A DNA stretch of 64,000 bases, taken from contig CAIYID010000001.1 in assembly GCA_903926205.1 (NCBI GenBank), forward strand, positions 19,940 to 83,939. Reading direction: 5' to 3'. The stretch comes from an uncultured Bdellovibrionales bacterium. GTDB lineage: Bacteria > Bdellovibrionota > Bdellovibrionia > Bdellovibrionales > Bdellovibrionaceae. This document shows positions 53,578 through 62,940 of this stretch, in pieces; position 1 is the first letter of the stretch; each line of letters opens with the position of its first letter. The notes below the pieces were generated by a model that saw only the letters and a program-made list of their open reading frames with translations, ran no database searches and was not told the DNA's origin. Made by a program: the position numbers and the translations under genes.

Positions 53578-55014
53578 TTAATGATGCTGCCCCATCGCTT
53601 TTTTCAAGGGTTTTGAGAAAGCCCAAATGGAAAGACCAGTGGCAACGCCCAATGCCGTCAAGAACCAGAAAAATCCTGAAGCGGTCATGATGTGCTTTTC
53701 ATAGAGCAAACCGATGTATCCGGAAAGAATATTTCCAAAGAAGCTGGAAAGAAACCACATCCCCATCATCAGAGAAACAATTCTGGCTGGAGAGACTTTT
53801 GTCACTAGAGAAAGACCGATCGGTGACAAATAGAGTTCACCAATGGTGAGTAATAAAGTACAGAACACGGGCCATAACCAACTGCCTTTTTCCGTGCCCA
53901 TCACACTGACTCCGACCACCATCACGATGAAAGAAAGTCCAAGGATGATACTTCCAATCGCCATTTTTGAAACACTGGACGGTTCTTTATTTTCTTTGGC
54001 TTGTCTTAGCCAGAAAAGATCAAGAAGTGGTGCTAGCAAAAAGATAAAGAGGGGATTAAAGGATTGAAACCAAGTGGCAGGCACTCGAAATCCAAGAATC
54101 GTTGGCCAGATGGTTTGTTCATCGGCCCAGGTTTGCATGGTATTTCCCTGTTGCTCGTAAACGGCCCAAAAAACCACATTAAGAAGGCAAAGGCCAATTA
54201 AAGCCCACACTTGACGTTTTTCAGTCGTATCGAGAGGTCGTTTATCGACTTGAGTTTCTTTTTTGGTTTCTTTGGCTGCGGATTTAACAGAGGCTCCAAC
54301 TGTTTCGGCGGCTAAGTATTTTTGTCCGAAAGTATAAACGATCAAGCCCAAGACCATTCCGACTCCGGCAGCACCAAAACCGTAATGCCAACCCACTGAC
54401 ATAGCCAGAGTGCCGCAAACAAGGTTGCATAAAAAGGCTCCGAGATTAATCCCCATATAGAAAATGGTGAAAGCGCCGTCTCTTCGAGGATCGCCTTCTT
54501 CATACAAATTTCCCACTTGAGTGGAAACATTGGGTTTGAAGGCGCCATTTCCAATGATTAAAAGGAGCAAGGCTAAGAAAAACATATTTTCGGCGGCCAT
54601 CACAAAGTGTCCAATGGCCATCAAGATTCCACCGATAAAAACGGTTTTTCTTTGCCCCCAATATTTATCGGCCAAGTAGCCACCGAGAAGGGGAGTGAGA
54701 TAAACCAAACCTGTGTACCAACCATAGATCACGGAGGCATGGGCTCCTACCGGAGTCGTCGGGCTTGAGTCAATTAAATTACGAACCGTTTCCCAACCCC
54801 AAACATGAAGAGGGTCACCCGGTGCTCTAGCGTCACCACCTTGTAAAACCTGGCGAGATGTCACGAAAAGGTAATTCACCATGTACAGTTTTAATAAGCC
54901 TCGCATTCCATAGTAAGAAAAACGTTCCCACATTTCGGTAAAAAACAGAATAAAGAGGCCAATCGGGTGGCCAAAGAAAGTGGGTTGGTCCTTGGGGGCT
55001 ACATTTTGTCGCAT
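53578..55014 (-). CDS. POT/PTR2-family proton-coupled peptide transporter
   Basis: A 478-residue polytopic transporter (about 12-14 helices). It has the family signatures WERFSYYGMRGLLKLYM in the first helix and FTIFYMGINLGAF in the fifth, plus GGYLADKYWGQRKT, the MFS-like loop. It imports di- or tripeptides with protons. The start is ATG 55014, with GGAGGA five bases upstream; a TTG just before would add one residue. A predatory or protein-feeding lifestyle would fit several such carriers. It is convergent with miaA. Confidence 0.92.
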   Translation of the reverse strand: MRQNVAPKDQPTFFGHPIGLFILFFTEMWERFSYYGMRGLLKLYMVNYLFVTSRQVLQGGDARAPGDPLHVWGWETVRNLIDSSPTTPVGAHASVIYGWYTGLVYLTPLLGGYLADKYWGQRKTVFIGGILMAIGHFVMAAENMFFLALLLLIIGNGAFKPNVSTQVGNLYEEGDPRRDGAFTIFYMGINLGAFLCNLVCGTLAMSVGWHYGFGAAGVGMVLGLIVYTFGQKYLAAETVGASVKSAAKETKKETQVDKRPLDTTEKRQVWALIGLCLLNVVFWAVYEQQGNTMQTWADEQTIWPTILGFRVPATWFQSFNPLFIFLLAPLLDLFWLRQAKENKEPSSVSKMAIGSIILGLSFIVMVVGVSVMGTEKGSWLWPVFCTLLLTIGELYLSPIGLSLVTKVSPARIVSLMMGMWFLSSFFGNILSGYIGLLYEKHIMTASGFFWFLTALGVATGLSIWAFSKPLKKAMGQHH

Positions 55015-55177
55015 CAATTTCCTCCAATAATTAGGTCGAGCTTATTTTGAGCATATTTATATAGAGTAGAGGTTTCTTTTTAAAGACCTCTACTTAGGTC
55101 CAGATTCTGGCAGGAGGTCTGAATGCTTTGCAAGAAAAAACTTTGACTGAAAATCCGGGGGACACAAGAATGAAAAG

Positions 55178-56056
55178 ATGAAAAGCATGACTGGTTTTGG
55201 ATTGGGTAAAGCTCAATCGTCACAGAGTTTAATCGAAGTGAGCTTGCGCGCCGTGAATGGTCGTTTTTTGGAACACCGATTTCATTTGCCGAGAGAATTT
55301 GTTCCTTTTGAAGCGGAGCTAAAAAAAATTATCTCCAATTTTTTTGACCGAGGTACCTTGGATATCTTTGTGAGCCGCAAAGCCAAGGCCGGAGTGACTT
55401 TGTCGCAAGTGATAGTGAATAAAGATTTGGTGAAAAAATATCAGGCGGCCTATCAAACCATCGCTAAAGAACTCAAAGTGCGAGCCAATTTGCATATTGA
55501 AAGTATTGCGCGAATGCCCGATGTGATTCGCCTGGATGATTCAACGGAGCCATCTCTCGAAGAAAAAAAAGCTTTGCTCGTGGCGATGAAAAAGGCCTGT
55601 GAGAGTGCGAATAAAGAGCGGGCTCGTGAGGGAAAGGGTTTGCGTTCGGAGTTGGAAGGCTTGCTGAATTCTCTTGAAACTGAGGTTGACGATATTCAGT
55701 CAGTTCGAGAGGAAGCCAATCATAATTTATTGCTCCGTTTTGAACAAAAAATCAAAGCACGTTTAGCTGGGGTGGAGATCGATCCCGCCCGCATTTCGCA
55801 GGAAGTCGTTATTCAGCTTGAGCGTTCAGATATCAATGAAGAGTTAGTGCGACTGAAAGAACACATTCGTAATTATAGAGAAGTCTTAAGTCTCTCGGAA
55901 CCCATGGGAAAAAAACTTGATTTTTACACCCAAGAATTGCTGCGTGAGGTGAATACGATTGGTTCTAAATCCAGTGTTTCCAAGCTCACGCAAATTGTGG
56001 TACAGGCTAAAACACTCATTGAACGACTAAGAGAGCAAGTGCAAAATGTCGAGTGA
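55178..56056 (+). CDS. YicC-family endoribonuclease
   Basis: A 292-residue YicC/YloC-type protein. It opens MKSMTGFG, the family hallmark, and ends in the DUF1732 segment GKKLDFYTQELLREVNTIGSKS. Members are metal-dependent endoribonucleases implicated in mRNA and sRNA turnover. Upstream of gmk in many genomes. Its 3' end overlaps gmk by 11 bases. Confidence 0.92.
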   Translation: MKSMTGFGLGKAQSSQSLIEVSLRAVNGRFLEHRFHLPREFVPFEAELKKIISNFFDRGTLDIFVSRKAKAGVTLSQVIVNKDLVKKYQAAYQTIAKELKVRANLHIESIARMPDVIRLDDSTEPSLEEKKALLVAMKKACESANKERAREGKGLRSELEGLLNSLETEVDDIQSVREEANHNLLLRFEQKIKARLAGVEIDPARISQEVVIQLERSDINEELVRLKEHIRNYREVLSLSEPMGKKLDFYTQELLREVNTIGSKSSVSKLTQIVVQAKTLIERLREQVQNVE

Positions 56057-56639
56057 TGCCAATCCCTCCCCAAAAATTAAGCCAACAAAAACGAAAATGA
56101 TCACCGTGGCGGCGCCCTCAGGTGCAGGGAAAAGTAGTTTTGTTGAGCGGATTAGCCAAGAAGATGCTCGGTTGGTGGATGTTATCACCTACACCACTCG
56201 CGAAATGCGTCGAGGTGAGACTCAAGGACATCCTTATTATTTTATTAGTATTGAAGAGTTCCAGAACCTTCTTGAAAAAAATTTCTTTGTTGAACACGCA
56301 CGGGTTCATGGAAATTTTTATGGCACGCCAGAAGATCAATTGCGAAAAGCCTGGGAAGAGGGGAAATGTGTTATTATGGACGTGGACGTGCAGGGCGCTG
56401 AGACTTTCCGTCGTAAGTATCCAGATTCAAAATCAATTTTCATTTTACCGCCAAGCATTGATGAGCTGCGTCGTCGAATTATTAAAAGAGATGGAAAGGT
56501 ACCGGCGGATCTGGAAGTTCGAATGACTAATGCCGAAAAAGAGATTTCTCGAGCCAGTGAGTTCAATTTTCAGGTCGTGAATGATGTTTTCGAAGCTTCT
56601 TACTCTCAATTCAAGAAAATCGTTGCTGAACTGCTATAA
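56046..56639 (+). CDS. gmk: Guanylate kinase
   Basis: A 197-residue guanylate kinase of typical size. P-loop APSGAGKSSF (residues about 21-30), TTREMRRGETQGHPYYF as the GMP-binding segment, DVDVQGAETFRR and the lid RIIKRDG. It converts GMP to GDP with ATP. The coding start overlaps yicC by 11 bases, and rpoZ follows after 56 bases with its own AGGAG. Confidence 0.95.
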   Translation: MSSDANPSPKIKPTKTKMITVAAPSGAGKSSFVERISQEDARLVDVITYTTREMRRGETQGHPYYFISIEEFQNLLEKNFFVEHARVHGNFYGTPEDQLRKAWEEGKCVIMDVDVQGAETFRRKYPDSKSIFILPPSIDELRRRIIKRDGKVPADLEVRMTNAEKEISRASEFNFQVVNDVFEASYSQFKKIVAELL

Positions 56640-56695
56640 CTTAAAGTAAAAACTGAGTTCTGTATTTTTCATGTTCGATATTCGAAGGAGTAGTC

Positions 56696-56941
56696 ATGGC
56701 TCGTGTGACCGTTGAAGACTGTTTAGAAAAAGTTCCTAATCGTTTTGCCTTAGTTTTACTGGTGGCAAAGCGTGCTAAGCAGCTTTTAAAAGGTTCAGAA
56801 ATGACTGTCGCGACGAAAGGCAATAAGTACATCGTCGGAGCGCTTCGTGAAGTGGCCATGGGTAATGTGGCTTTTAATTACGGCTCTGATACTCGCGGCA
56901 CTCCAGAGCTGCAAATTGAAAAAGATTTGAACAAGGAGTAG
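56696..56941 (+). CDS. rpoZ: RNA polymerase omega subunit
   Basis: An 81-residue omega subunit: [33 protein letters not shown] is the conserved first part, and [13 protein letters not shown] the second helix. Omega stabilises the beta' subunit and is a ppGpp-binding contact; the following gene makes or degrades that alarmone. AAGGAG precedes the ATG by five bases. Confidence 0.95.
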   Translation: MARVTVEDCLEKVPNRFALVLLVAKRAKQLLKGSEMTVATKGNKYIVGALREVAMGNVAFNYGSDTRGTPELQIEKDLNKE

Positions 56942-57026
56942 GCAGAGGGCTTGGACTAAAGCCCGAAGTCGTCGAAATCAATTCTCTCACCGAGACAATT
57001 TTAGGCAAAAACGTTAGTATTTTTGA

Positions 57027-59258
57027 ATGGCTCACTTCGCCGCCGGTGATCGTTTATCAGATAAAAACTTACGTAGCTTAGAGGATTTAACTCAACGGGT
57101 TCTTACGTATTTTCCCAATGCAGATTTGAATGCGATTGAAAAGGCTTATCTTTTTTCAGAACGTATGCACGAAGGACAGATTCGCCGTAGTGGCGAACCC
57201 TACATCTCCCATCCTTTGAATGTGGCTGGAATTCTCGCGGATTTGCATTTGGATATCGACTCTATCATCACGGCACTTTTACATGACACCATCGAAGACA
57301 CCCATGCCACGGCGGAAGATATTCGTCGTGAATTCGGAGACACCGTCGCGGCACTCGTTGACGGTGTGACAAAAATTTCAAAAATGCAGTTCAAAACTTC
57401 CAATGAGCGGCAGGGCGAAAATATTCGCAAAATGATTGTGGCGATGGGAAAAGACGTGCGAGTCATTTTAGTGAAACTCGCCGATCGTTTGCACAATATG
57501 CGTACGCTCGATCATATGCAGTACGAAAAACAAGCAAGAATTGCTCTAGAAACTCTGGAGATTTATTGTCCCCTCGCTAGTCGTATGGGTATCAGTGCTT
57601 TGAAAATTGAGCTTGAAGATTTGGCTTTTCGTTTTTATCGCCCGGAGATGTTTTACGAACTGACTCAGTTGGTACAAAAAACAGAAAAGGAACACACTCA
57701 ATATATTGACGAAGTGAAACGCTTGATTGTCAAAGAGTTGCACTCGGGCTTTCGTGATATCGAAATTCAAGGCCGGTCGAAGCACTTATGGTCGATCTAT
57801 CGTAAAATGCAAGCTCGCTCGATTGATTACAATCAGGTTTACGATGTGCTCGCTTTTCGAGTGATTGTTGAAACCTTGCCTCAATGCTATGAAGTTTTGG
57901 GGCATATTCATGCGCTGTGGAAACCAATTCCTGGTCGTTTTAAAGATTTCATCGCCATGCCTAAAACCAATAATTATCGTTCTTTGCATACGACGGTGAT
58001 TGGTCCAGGTGGAGATCGTATCGAAATTCAAATTCGAACCAAAGAAATGCATTTGATCGCAGAGCGTGGGGTGGCGGCACACTGGCGTTACAAAGAGCGT
58101 GGTCGCATCAATGACGAAACGGCACAGAAGTTTGAGTGGTTGAAAGATCTGGTGAGCTGGAACCAACAAGTGCGAAACTCCGATGAGTTTTTAGATACAG
58201 TCAAAACAGATTTATTTGAAAGTGAAATCTATGTCTTTACGCCCAAGGGGGATGTTCGGGAATTTCCGGAGGGATCAACGCCACTGGATTTTGCCTACTC
58301 TATTCACTCCGATGTAGGGAATCATTGCGTGGGAGCTCGGATCAACGGACGAATGGTACCGCTGAAACACCAAATGCAAAACGGCGACACGATCGAAATT
58401 GTGACGTCTAATACTCAGCAGCCTTCAAAAGATTGGCTAAAGATTTGCGTCACGAATCGCGCGAAATCGCGCATTCGGGTGTTTGTTAAAGAGGAGCAGC
58501 GTAAACGCTCACTTCTTTTGGGTAAAGAGCTTATGGATCGAGAATTCCGAAAATACGGAGCCTCTGCCACGAAATATTTAAAAGGCGAAGCCATGGAGCG
58601 CTTTAAAAAAGATTTCGGTATCCATGATGATGATGAAGTTTTGGTCCGCGTGGGCTATGGCAAATTAGAGCCTCGAAATGTGATTGAGCGTTTGGCTCCT
58701 GATTTGGTGGCGGCCCAAACAAAACAACCAACATCAGAGGAAAAAAGAGATCCTAACTTCATTCAAAAAGTTTTCAAATCGGCCGCACAAAAAATGAAAA
58801 AGTCCGGTTCCCTTATCTCGGTGGGGGGCATGGATGATGTGTTGGTCTATTTTGCTAAATGCTGCACGCCGATTCCAGGAGATCCGATTGTGGGTTTTAT
58901 TACGCGAGGGCGGGGTGTGACAGTCCATCGCTCAGACTGTCGCAAAGCTTTCGAGTTTGATCAACTGCGACGAGTGGATGTGGAGTGGAATAATCCCAAC
59001 GCCGATCAACAGCAAGAACGAAGTGTTCGAATTCAGGTGATTTCGCAAGATATTCCAGGCTTGCTCAAGATGATGTCCGAAGCCTTTGCTTTGGAGGGTA
59101 TGAATATTGCCAATGCGAATATTCGTACGACTCGTGATAAAAAAGCTATTTCAACCTTTGAAGTCGGTGTAAAAAACTTGTCACAACTAAATCAAGTGAT
59201 TTTGCATTTGCAAAAAATCAAAGGTGTTATCGGAGTGACTCGTCAGACCAGTTCCTAA
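57027..59258 (+). CDS. spoT: Bifunctional (p)ppGpp synthetase/hydrolase (RelA/SpoT family)
   Basis: A 743-residue RSH protein. The HD hydrolase is intact (SHPLNVAGILADLHLD, LLHDTIEDT with His-Asp near residue 85). The synthetase has KMQARSIDYNQVYDVLAFRVIV and YRSLHTTVIGPGG. A TGS domain (YVFTPKGDVREFP) and an ACT domain at the end (IQVISQDIPGLLKMMSEAF) follow. It can both make and destroy the alarmone (p)ppGpp. It shares a stop/start TAATG with the next RDD gene. Located after rpoZ, the common order. Confidence 0.95.
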   Translation: MAHFAAGDRLSDKNLRSLEDLTQRVLTYFPNADLNAIEKAYLFSERMHEGQIRRSGEPYISHPLNVAGILADLHLDIDSIITALLHDTIEDTHATAEDIRREFGDTVAALVDGVTKISKMQFKTSNERQGENIRKMIVAMGKDVRVILVKLADRLHNMRTLDHMQYEKQARIALETLEIYCPLASRMGISALKIELEDLAFRFYRPEMFYELTQLVQKTEKEHTQYIDEVKRLIVKELHSGFRDIEIQGRSKHLWSIYRKMQARSIDYNQVYDVLAFRVIVETLPQCYEVLGHIHALWKPIPGRFKDFIAMPKTNNYRSLHTTVIGPGGDRIEIQIRTKEMHLIAERGVAAHWRYKERGRINDETAQKFEWLKDLVSWNQQVRNSDEFLDTVKTDLFESEIYVFTPKGDVREFPEGSTPLDFAYSIHSDVGNHCVGARINGRMVPLKHQMQNGDTIEIVTSNTQQPSKDWLKICVTNRAKSRIRVFVKEEQRKRSLLLGKELMDREFRKYGASATKYLKGEAMERFKKDFGIHDDDEVLVRVGYGKLEPRNVIERLAPDLVAAQTKQPTSEEKRDPNFIQKVFKSAAQKMKKSGSLISVGGMDDVLVYFAKCCTPIPGDPIVGFITRGRGVTVHRSDCRKAFEFDQLRRVDVEWNNPNADQQQERSVRIQVISQDIPGLLKMMSEAFALEGMNIANANIRTTRDKKAISTFEVGVKNLSQLNQVILHLQKIKGVIGVTRQTSS

Positions 59259-59887
59259 TGATCGAGAGTGAGGAGTTTTTAGTGAAAGAGGCTGAGCCCA
59301 GAAATATTGCAGAGACTTGGCGTCGATTGCTCGCTTACTTTGTGGACCAGTTCATTCGGGCTTTATTTTTTATACCAGTATTTATTCAAGTCTCAAGTGC
59401 GTGGTTTCATGATCGTTCCTTTCAAGTTTCCTGGTTTTGGCTCGGCGTTTGCGCTTTAGTTGATATTTCTTATCAAGTATTTTTTCTTAAAATGTTAGGC
59501 GCAACTATTGGAAAAATGATATTTGGATTGCGAGTTGTGAATTATCGCAAAACTGAAAATCTTCAATGGCTGCAATGCTTTTTACGAGTGTTAACCGATC
59601 ACTTTTCCATTTTTTTTGGTCAAGCCTTTCGAATTTTGGCTTTTTTTCGATTTGATCGTCGTCATGTATCGGACTGGGTGGCGGAAACACAGGTTGTGCA
59701 ATTCAAGCCAAGGGAAAATCTGGCTAGACCTCGTGTGTTTATGGGAACCTTGCTGTTTCTCTATTTTTTCATTTCGGGTTTTTATTCGGCCTATCGTCTG
59801 ATCCAACGAAGCGAATGGGATCAACAAACTCTCACCCTTCATCCGGTTGAAGAACTTGGTGATGGCCCAGAGTCTGGATTTGATTAA
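59258..59887 (+). CDS. RDD-family membrane protein
   Basis: A 209-residue protein starting at the TAATG overlap with the RSH gene. The segment WRRLLAYFVDQFIRALFF carries the Arg/Asp/Asp signature (RxxAxxxDxxI form), and the KMLGATIGKMIFGLRVV segment is the second RDD motif. It has three to four hydrophobic helices. RDD proteins are often small transporters or membrane anchors of unknown substrate. It is followed by the potassium channel gene 42 bases downstream. Confidence 0.83.
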   Translation: MIESEEFLVKEAEPRNIAETWRRLLAYFVDQFIRALFFIPVFIQVSSAWFHDRSFQVSWFWLGVCALVDISYQVFFLKMLGATIGKMIFGLRVVNYRKTENLQWLQCFLRVLTDHFSIFFGQAFRILAFFRFDRRHVSDWVAETQVVQFKPRENLARPRVFMGTLLFLYFFISGFYSAYRLIQRSEWDQQTLTLHPVEELGDGPESGFD

Positions 59888-59929
59888 TTTTCTATTTCCA
59901 TTAAGGCAATCACTGTTCACAATGGAGCA

Positions 59930-61168
59930 GTGATTAAAAAACCGCTCAATCCCTATAAAAAACGATTAATTTTACAGTGGCGACGAATTCGAGCGGTTCT
60001 GGTTGCAAATCCATTAGCGATGTCTTTGGTGTCTATTCTTGTCGTTTGGTTTGCCGTGAGTGGATTTGTTTTTCATTTTGAATCAACAGCCAAGGATCAC
60101 AATATTAGCACTCGAGAAGATGCTATTTGGTGGGGAATTGTGACTTTGTTGACTGTCGGCTATGGTGACAAATACCCCATCACAAGTGAAGGAAGATTCT
60201 TTGCGGCTATTTTAATGATTTTTGGTGTCTGTGGAATTGCGGTTGTGACAGCAAAAGTATCATCCTTTTTTTTAGAACGAGCATTGCGAGAGCGGAGGGG
60301 CTTTGTGGATTCAAATACACTGAAAAATCATTTTGTCGTTTGTGGTTGGAAGGATGAGATGCTTAATTTTTTAATTCATCTCTTAGATTCGAACCCCAAT
60401 ATTAAAGATACAGATTTGGTTTTGGTGAATGCGGCTCCAGACAGTGAGATTGATAAACTCCATGATTTACCACGCTTAAAAAAAATCAAAATTATTCGCG
60501 GCGATCATTTTATGGAAGTGAATCTTCGCCGGTCAGCTCCCGAAAGAGCAAAAAAAATATTGATTCTTGCGGATGCCACTCCGGGACCTTCTGGGCAACG
60601 TCCGACCATCACAGAAGCTGATGCCCGAACAATCATGACAGCCATGGCTTTAAATACGATGGCGCGAGGAGTGCCTATTACTGCTGAGATCATTGATGCA
60701 TCGATGGATCAGTATCTGCGTTTAGCTCATGTCAATGAGATCATCTATAGTCGTGAAGTTTCGCGATTGTTGCTGGCGTCCGCAACGGGAGGAGTGGGGA
60801 TCGCTAATGTGTATCATGAACTTTTGAGCCCTCAGTGCGAGGCCTTTGTGACCACGAAGGAAATTCCGTCGCAGTTTTTGGGTTGTAAATACGAAGCCTT
60901 GCTGGAGTATTTTCAAAAAGAAATGTCGGGAGAGACTCTCATTGGAATATTGGAGAATTCTGGAAATAGCCACGCTGCAAAAGATGCTGCACTCAAACGT
61001 GCGCAGCAGACTCCGAACATGGCAGAACTTGTAAAAAATCTTCAGCTTGTTAAGGCACTTAAATTCAATAATCCAATTTTTAATCCGGAGCATGATCGAA
61101 TCATTGTTGAGGGCTCTCGTTCAATTGTGATTGAGCAAAGAAAGGATTCTTCAAGTGTTGCCGGTTAA
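59930..61168 (+). CDS. Potassium channel with RCK (TrkA-N) regulatory domain
   Basis: A 412-residue Kch/MthK-like channel. Two transmembrane helices flank the selectivity filter TVGYGD (residues 75-80). The cytoplasmic RCK domain has a TrkA-N Rossmann segment (HFVVCGWKDEMLNFL) with a degenerate Gly motif, and continues to about residue 330, including two further regions of unclear function. GGAG precedes the GTG. A separately encoded cyclic-nucleotide-binding protein overlaps its 3' end by 14 bases, so channel gating by a nucleotide is plausible. Confidence 0.9.
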   Translation: MIKKPLNPYKKRLILQWRRIRAVLVANPLAMSLVSILVVWFAVSGFVFHFESTAKDHNISTREDAIWWGIVTLLTVGYGDKYPITSEGRFFAAILMIFGVCGIAVVTAKVSSFFLERALRERRGFVDSNTLKNHFVVCGWKDEMLNFLIHLLDSNPNIKDTDLVLVNAAPDSEIDKLHDLPRLKKIKIIRGDHFMEVNLRRSAPERAKKILILADATPGPSGQRPTITEADARTIMTAMALNTMARGVPITAEIIDASMDQYLRLAHVNEIIYSREVSRLLLASATGGVGIANVYHELLSPQCEAFVTTKEIPSQFLGCKYEALLEYFQKEMSGETLIGILENSGNSHAAKDAALKRAQQTPNMAELVKNLQLVKALKFNNPIFNPEHDRIIVEGSRSIVIEQRKDSSSVAG

Positions 61169-61661
61169 TTCTCTCGATGAAAAAGCGGAAATTCTAACTC
61201 GAGTGGGACTGTTTAGCGGTTTGAAGGATAATCGTGAGGCTTTAGCTGCTTTGTCAGCAATCATGAACAAAGTTGAATTCTCAGAGAGAATGGTGTTGCT
61301 GACTGAAGGTGAAGCGGGGGCAGAATTTTATATTTTAATTTCTGGACAGGTGAGCGTTTACAAAAAAACCAGTGAAAATGATAATTATAAAGTGGCCATC
61401 TTGGCTGACAAAATCACGCCCGGGCTCGGCGAAGGAGGCTTGATTGAAAACGAAACTCGCTCCGCCACTGTCATTTGCGATAGGCTCTGTCAATTTTTAG
61501 TCTTGAATCGCGAGGTATTCTCTCAATTTTGTGACCAACATCCAGCTTGGGCGATTCCGATTCTTAAAAAAATTTCCGTCCAGCTCATCGCAAGATTGGC
61601 TCAGTCCAATCGCGACATTTTGCTGCTGCATAAGGCATTGATGAATGAAATCAGAGGCTAA
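61155..61661 (+). CDS. Cyclic-nucleotide-binding-domain protein
   Basis: A 168-residue protein from GTG 61155 (AGGA eight bases upstream); TTG 61131 is an alternative. It has one cNMP-binding fold: FSERMVLLTEGEAGAEFYILISGQVSVYK and, later, GLGEGGLIENETRSATVIC, close to the phosphate-binding cassette though the usual FGE..L...R.A is modified. It has no DNA-binding domain, so it is not a CRP-type regulator. It overlaps the potassium channel gene by 14 bases, suggesting a subunit of it. Confidence 0.78.
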   Translation: MLPVNSLDEKAEILTRVGLFSGLKDNREALAALSAIMNKVEFSERMVLLTEGEAGAEFYILISGQVSVYKKTSENDNYKVAILADKITPGLGEGGLIENETRSATVICDRLCQFLVLNREVFSQFCDQHPAWAIPILKKISVQLIARLAQSNRDILLLHKALMNEIRG

Positions 61662-61992
61662 TGCCAAAATGACAGGGCTTGTTACATAAAATTAAATATT
61701 TTTATGGGTCTAGTTTAAAAAAAACTTTTTAGCCCCTCTTGCAAATCAGGTCTGACCTCGGCACACTAAATTCAGGACTCCAATCTGGCTTTTCAAGGCT
61801 TCTGTCGCAAAAACAAAGGATGTTTCTACGACGAAAGCAAAGAAGTACTGAAAAAAGTGATGAAAAAGGACCAGATAGACCGGGGCTAGCAAGACTGGAC
61901 TTAAGTTTTAAAAGGATTGGAAAAAGAAGCAAACAAATGACTAACCGGGATGCCACATGACGGTGTCTCAAATAAAATGGGAGGGAGCAAGG
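61662..61992. other. Intergenic region upstream of the LuxR-type gene
   Basis: These 331 bases are AT-rich at first (61680-61720) and purine-rich later. Small frames exist (for example 61820-61960, ending in TGA overlapping an ATG at 61957) but have no good ribosome site. A promoter for the LuxR-type gene must lie here; no clear hexamer pair or hairpin was seen. Confidence 0.4.
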
Positions 61993-62373
61993 ATGCTCAG
62001 AGATGTATTAATACAAAAGGGTCTTTCGAATAGAGAAGCCGAAGTTGCAGAACTGGTTTCTAAAGGTTTGTCTAACAAGGAAGTTGCAAATCAACTGTTT
62101 GTTACAGAAAAAACGGTGAAATTTCACCTCACTAACATCTACAAAAAAATGTGTGTTAAATCTCGTGCACAATTGATCGTGTGGTGCCTTCCTCACTTGG
62201 GTTTTGTTGAGAGCGAAGCTCGTATTGAAGCAGCAGCGGCAACGCCTGCAGCAACAGCGACTCAAACAATTCCAGCTGGCAACGCAACTGTTGGCGGCGG
62301 AGTGAACATCATTCCTGGTCAACGCAATGACATCAACGGACGTGGCGCCGGTGATGTTGGCATGGGAATCTAA
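61993..62373 (+). CDS. LuxR/FixJ-type HTH regulator, stand-alone
   Basis: A 126-residue protein consisting of the LuxR (GerE) HTH, SNREAEVAELVSKGLSNKEVANQLFVTEKTVKFHLTNIYKKM, with the typical VxxHLxxIYxKxxV pattern, followed by a low-complexity Ala/Thr/Gly tail. No receiver or ligand domain is present. I choose ATG 61993, because GAGGGAG lies five bases upstream; an ATG at 61957 would add 12 residues. It may be a small DNA-binding regulator whose partner is elsewhere. The thioesterase gene follows nine bases on. Confidence 0.85.
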   Translation: MLRDVLIQKGLSNREAEVAELVSKGLSNKEVANQLFVTEKTVKFHLTNIYKKMCVKSRAQLIVWCLPHLGFVESEARIEAAAATPAATATQTIPAGNATVGGGVNIIPGQRNDINGRGAGDVGMGI

Positions 62374-62381
62374 GTTTTCTA

Positions 62382-62900
62382 ATGGCTGGGTCGTCAACAA
62401 CTCCTGACAAAGGACAGGAAGGTAAAACTCCTTCTGAGTCGCGAGTTGTGATGACCCAACTTGTACTTCCCACAGACACCAACGCCCTCGACACAATTTT
62501 CGGGGGTGTTATTATGTCGTGGATCGATATCTGCGGCGCGATCGCTGCTCAAAGACACTCCTCAAAAGTTGTAGTTACCGCCTCCCTCGATGATTTGCAT
62601 TTTATTGCGCCAGTGTATAAAGGCTGGGTCGTCAATGTTAAAGGGCAGGTAAATTTTGTTCATAAGACCTCCATGGAAGTCGGCGTCCGCGTGGATGCGG
62701 AAAATCCCCAAACGGGTGAGCACTATCACACCGCGAGCGCTTATTTGACCTTCGTGGCGCTTGATGTGAATAAACGTCCTTCAGTGGTACGGCCACTCAT
62801 TCTTGAAACAGATGAAGATCGCAGACACTGGTCCGAGGCAGAAAGACGTCGGGAACTCCGTCTTAAAAGACGATTTAATAAAGCAGAAATTAAGTCATAA
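62382..62900 (+). CDS. Acyl-CoA thioesterase (hotdog fold, YciA/BFIT-like)
   Basis: A 172-residue hotdog protein. The segment PTDTNALDTIFGGVIMSWIDICGAIAA matches the acyl-CoA thioesterase signature (HxxxGG..M.wmD with the Asp active-site residue). Further conserved parts are VTASLDDLHFIAPVYKGW and TASAYLTFVAL. It hydrolyses medium- or long-chain acyl-CoA. The C-terminal 40 residues are charged and helical. It may be cotranscribed with the LuxR-type gene. Confidence 0.88.
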   Translation: MAGSSTTPDKGQEGKTPSESRVVMTQLVLPTDTNALDTIFGGVIMSWIDICGAIAAQRHSSKVVVTASLDDLHFIAPVYKGWVVNVKGQVNFVHKTSMEVGVRVDAENPQTGEHYHTASAYLTFVALDVNKRPSVVRPLILETDEDRRHWSEAERRRELRLKRRFNKAEIKS

Positions 62901-62940
62901 AAGCTTTCGAAATCCACAAACCTCAAGCTAAAATTGCTTT

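Noticed and set aside
61739..61960. A 73-codon frame ending in TGA that overlaps an ATG upstream of the LuxR-type gene.
   Set aside because: TTG start without a ribosome site, composition very rich in Arg/Lys/Ser, and the LuxR-type gene has a better start at 61993.
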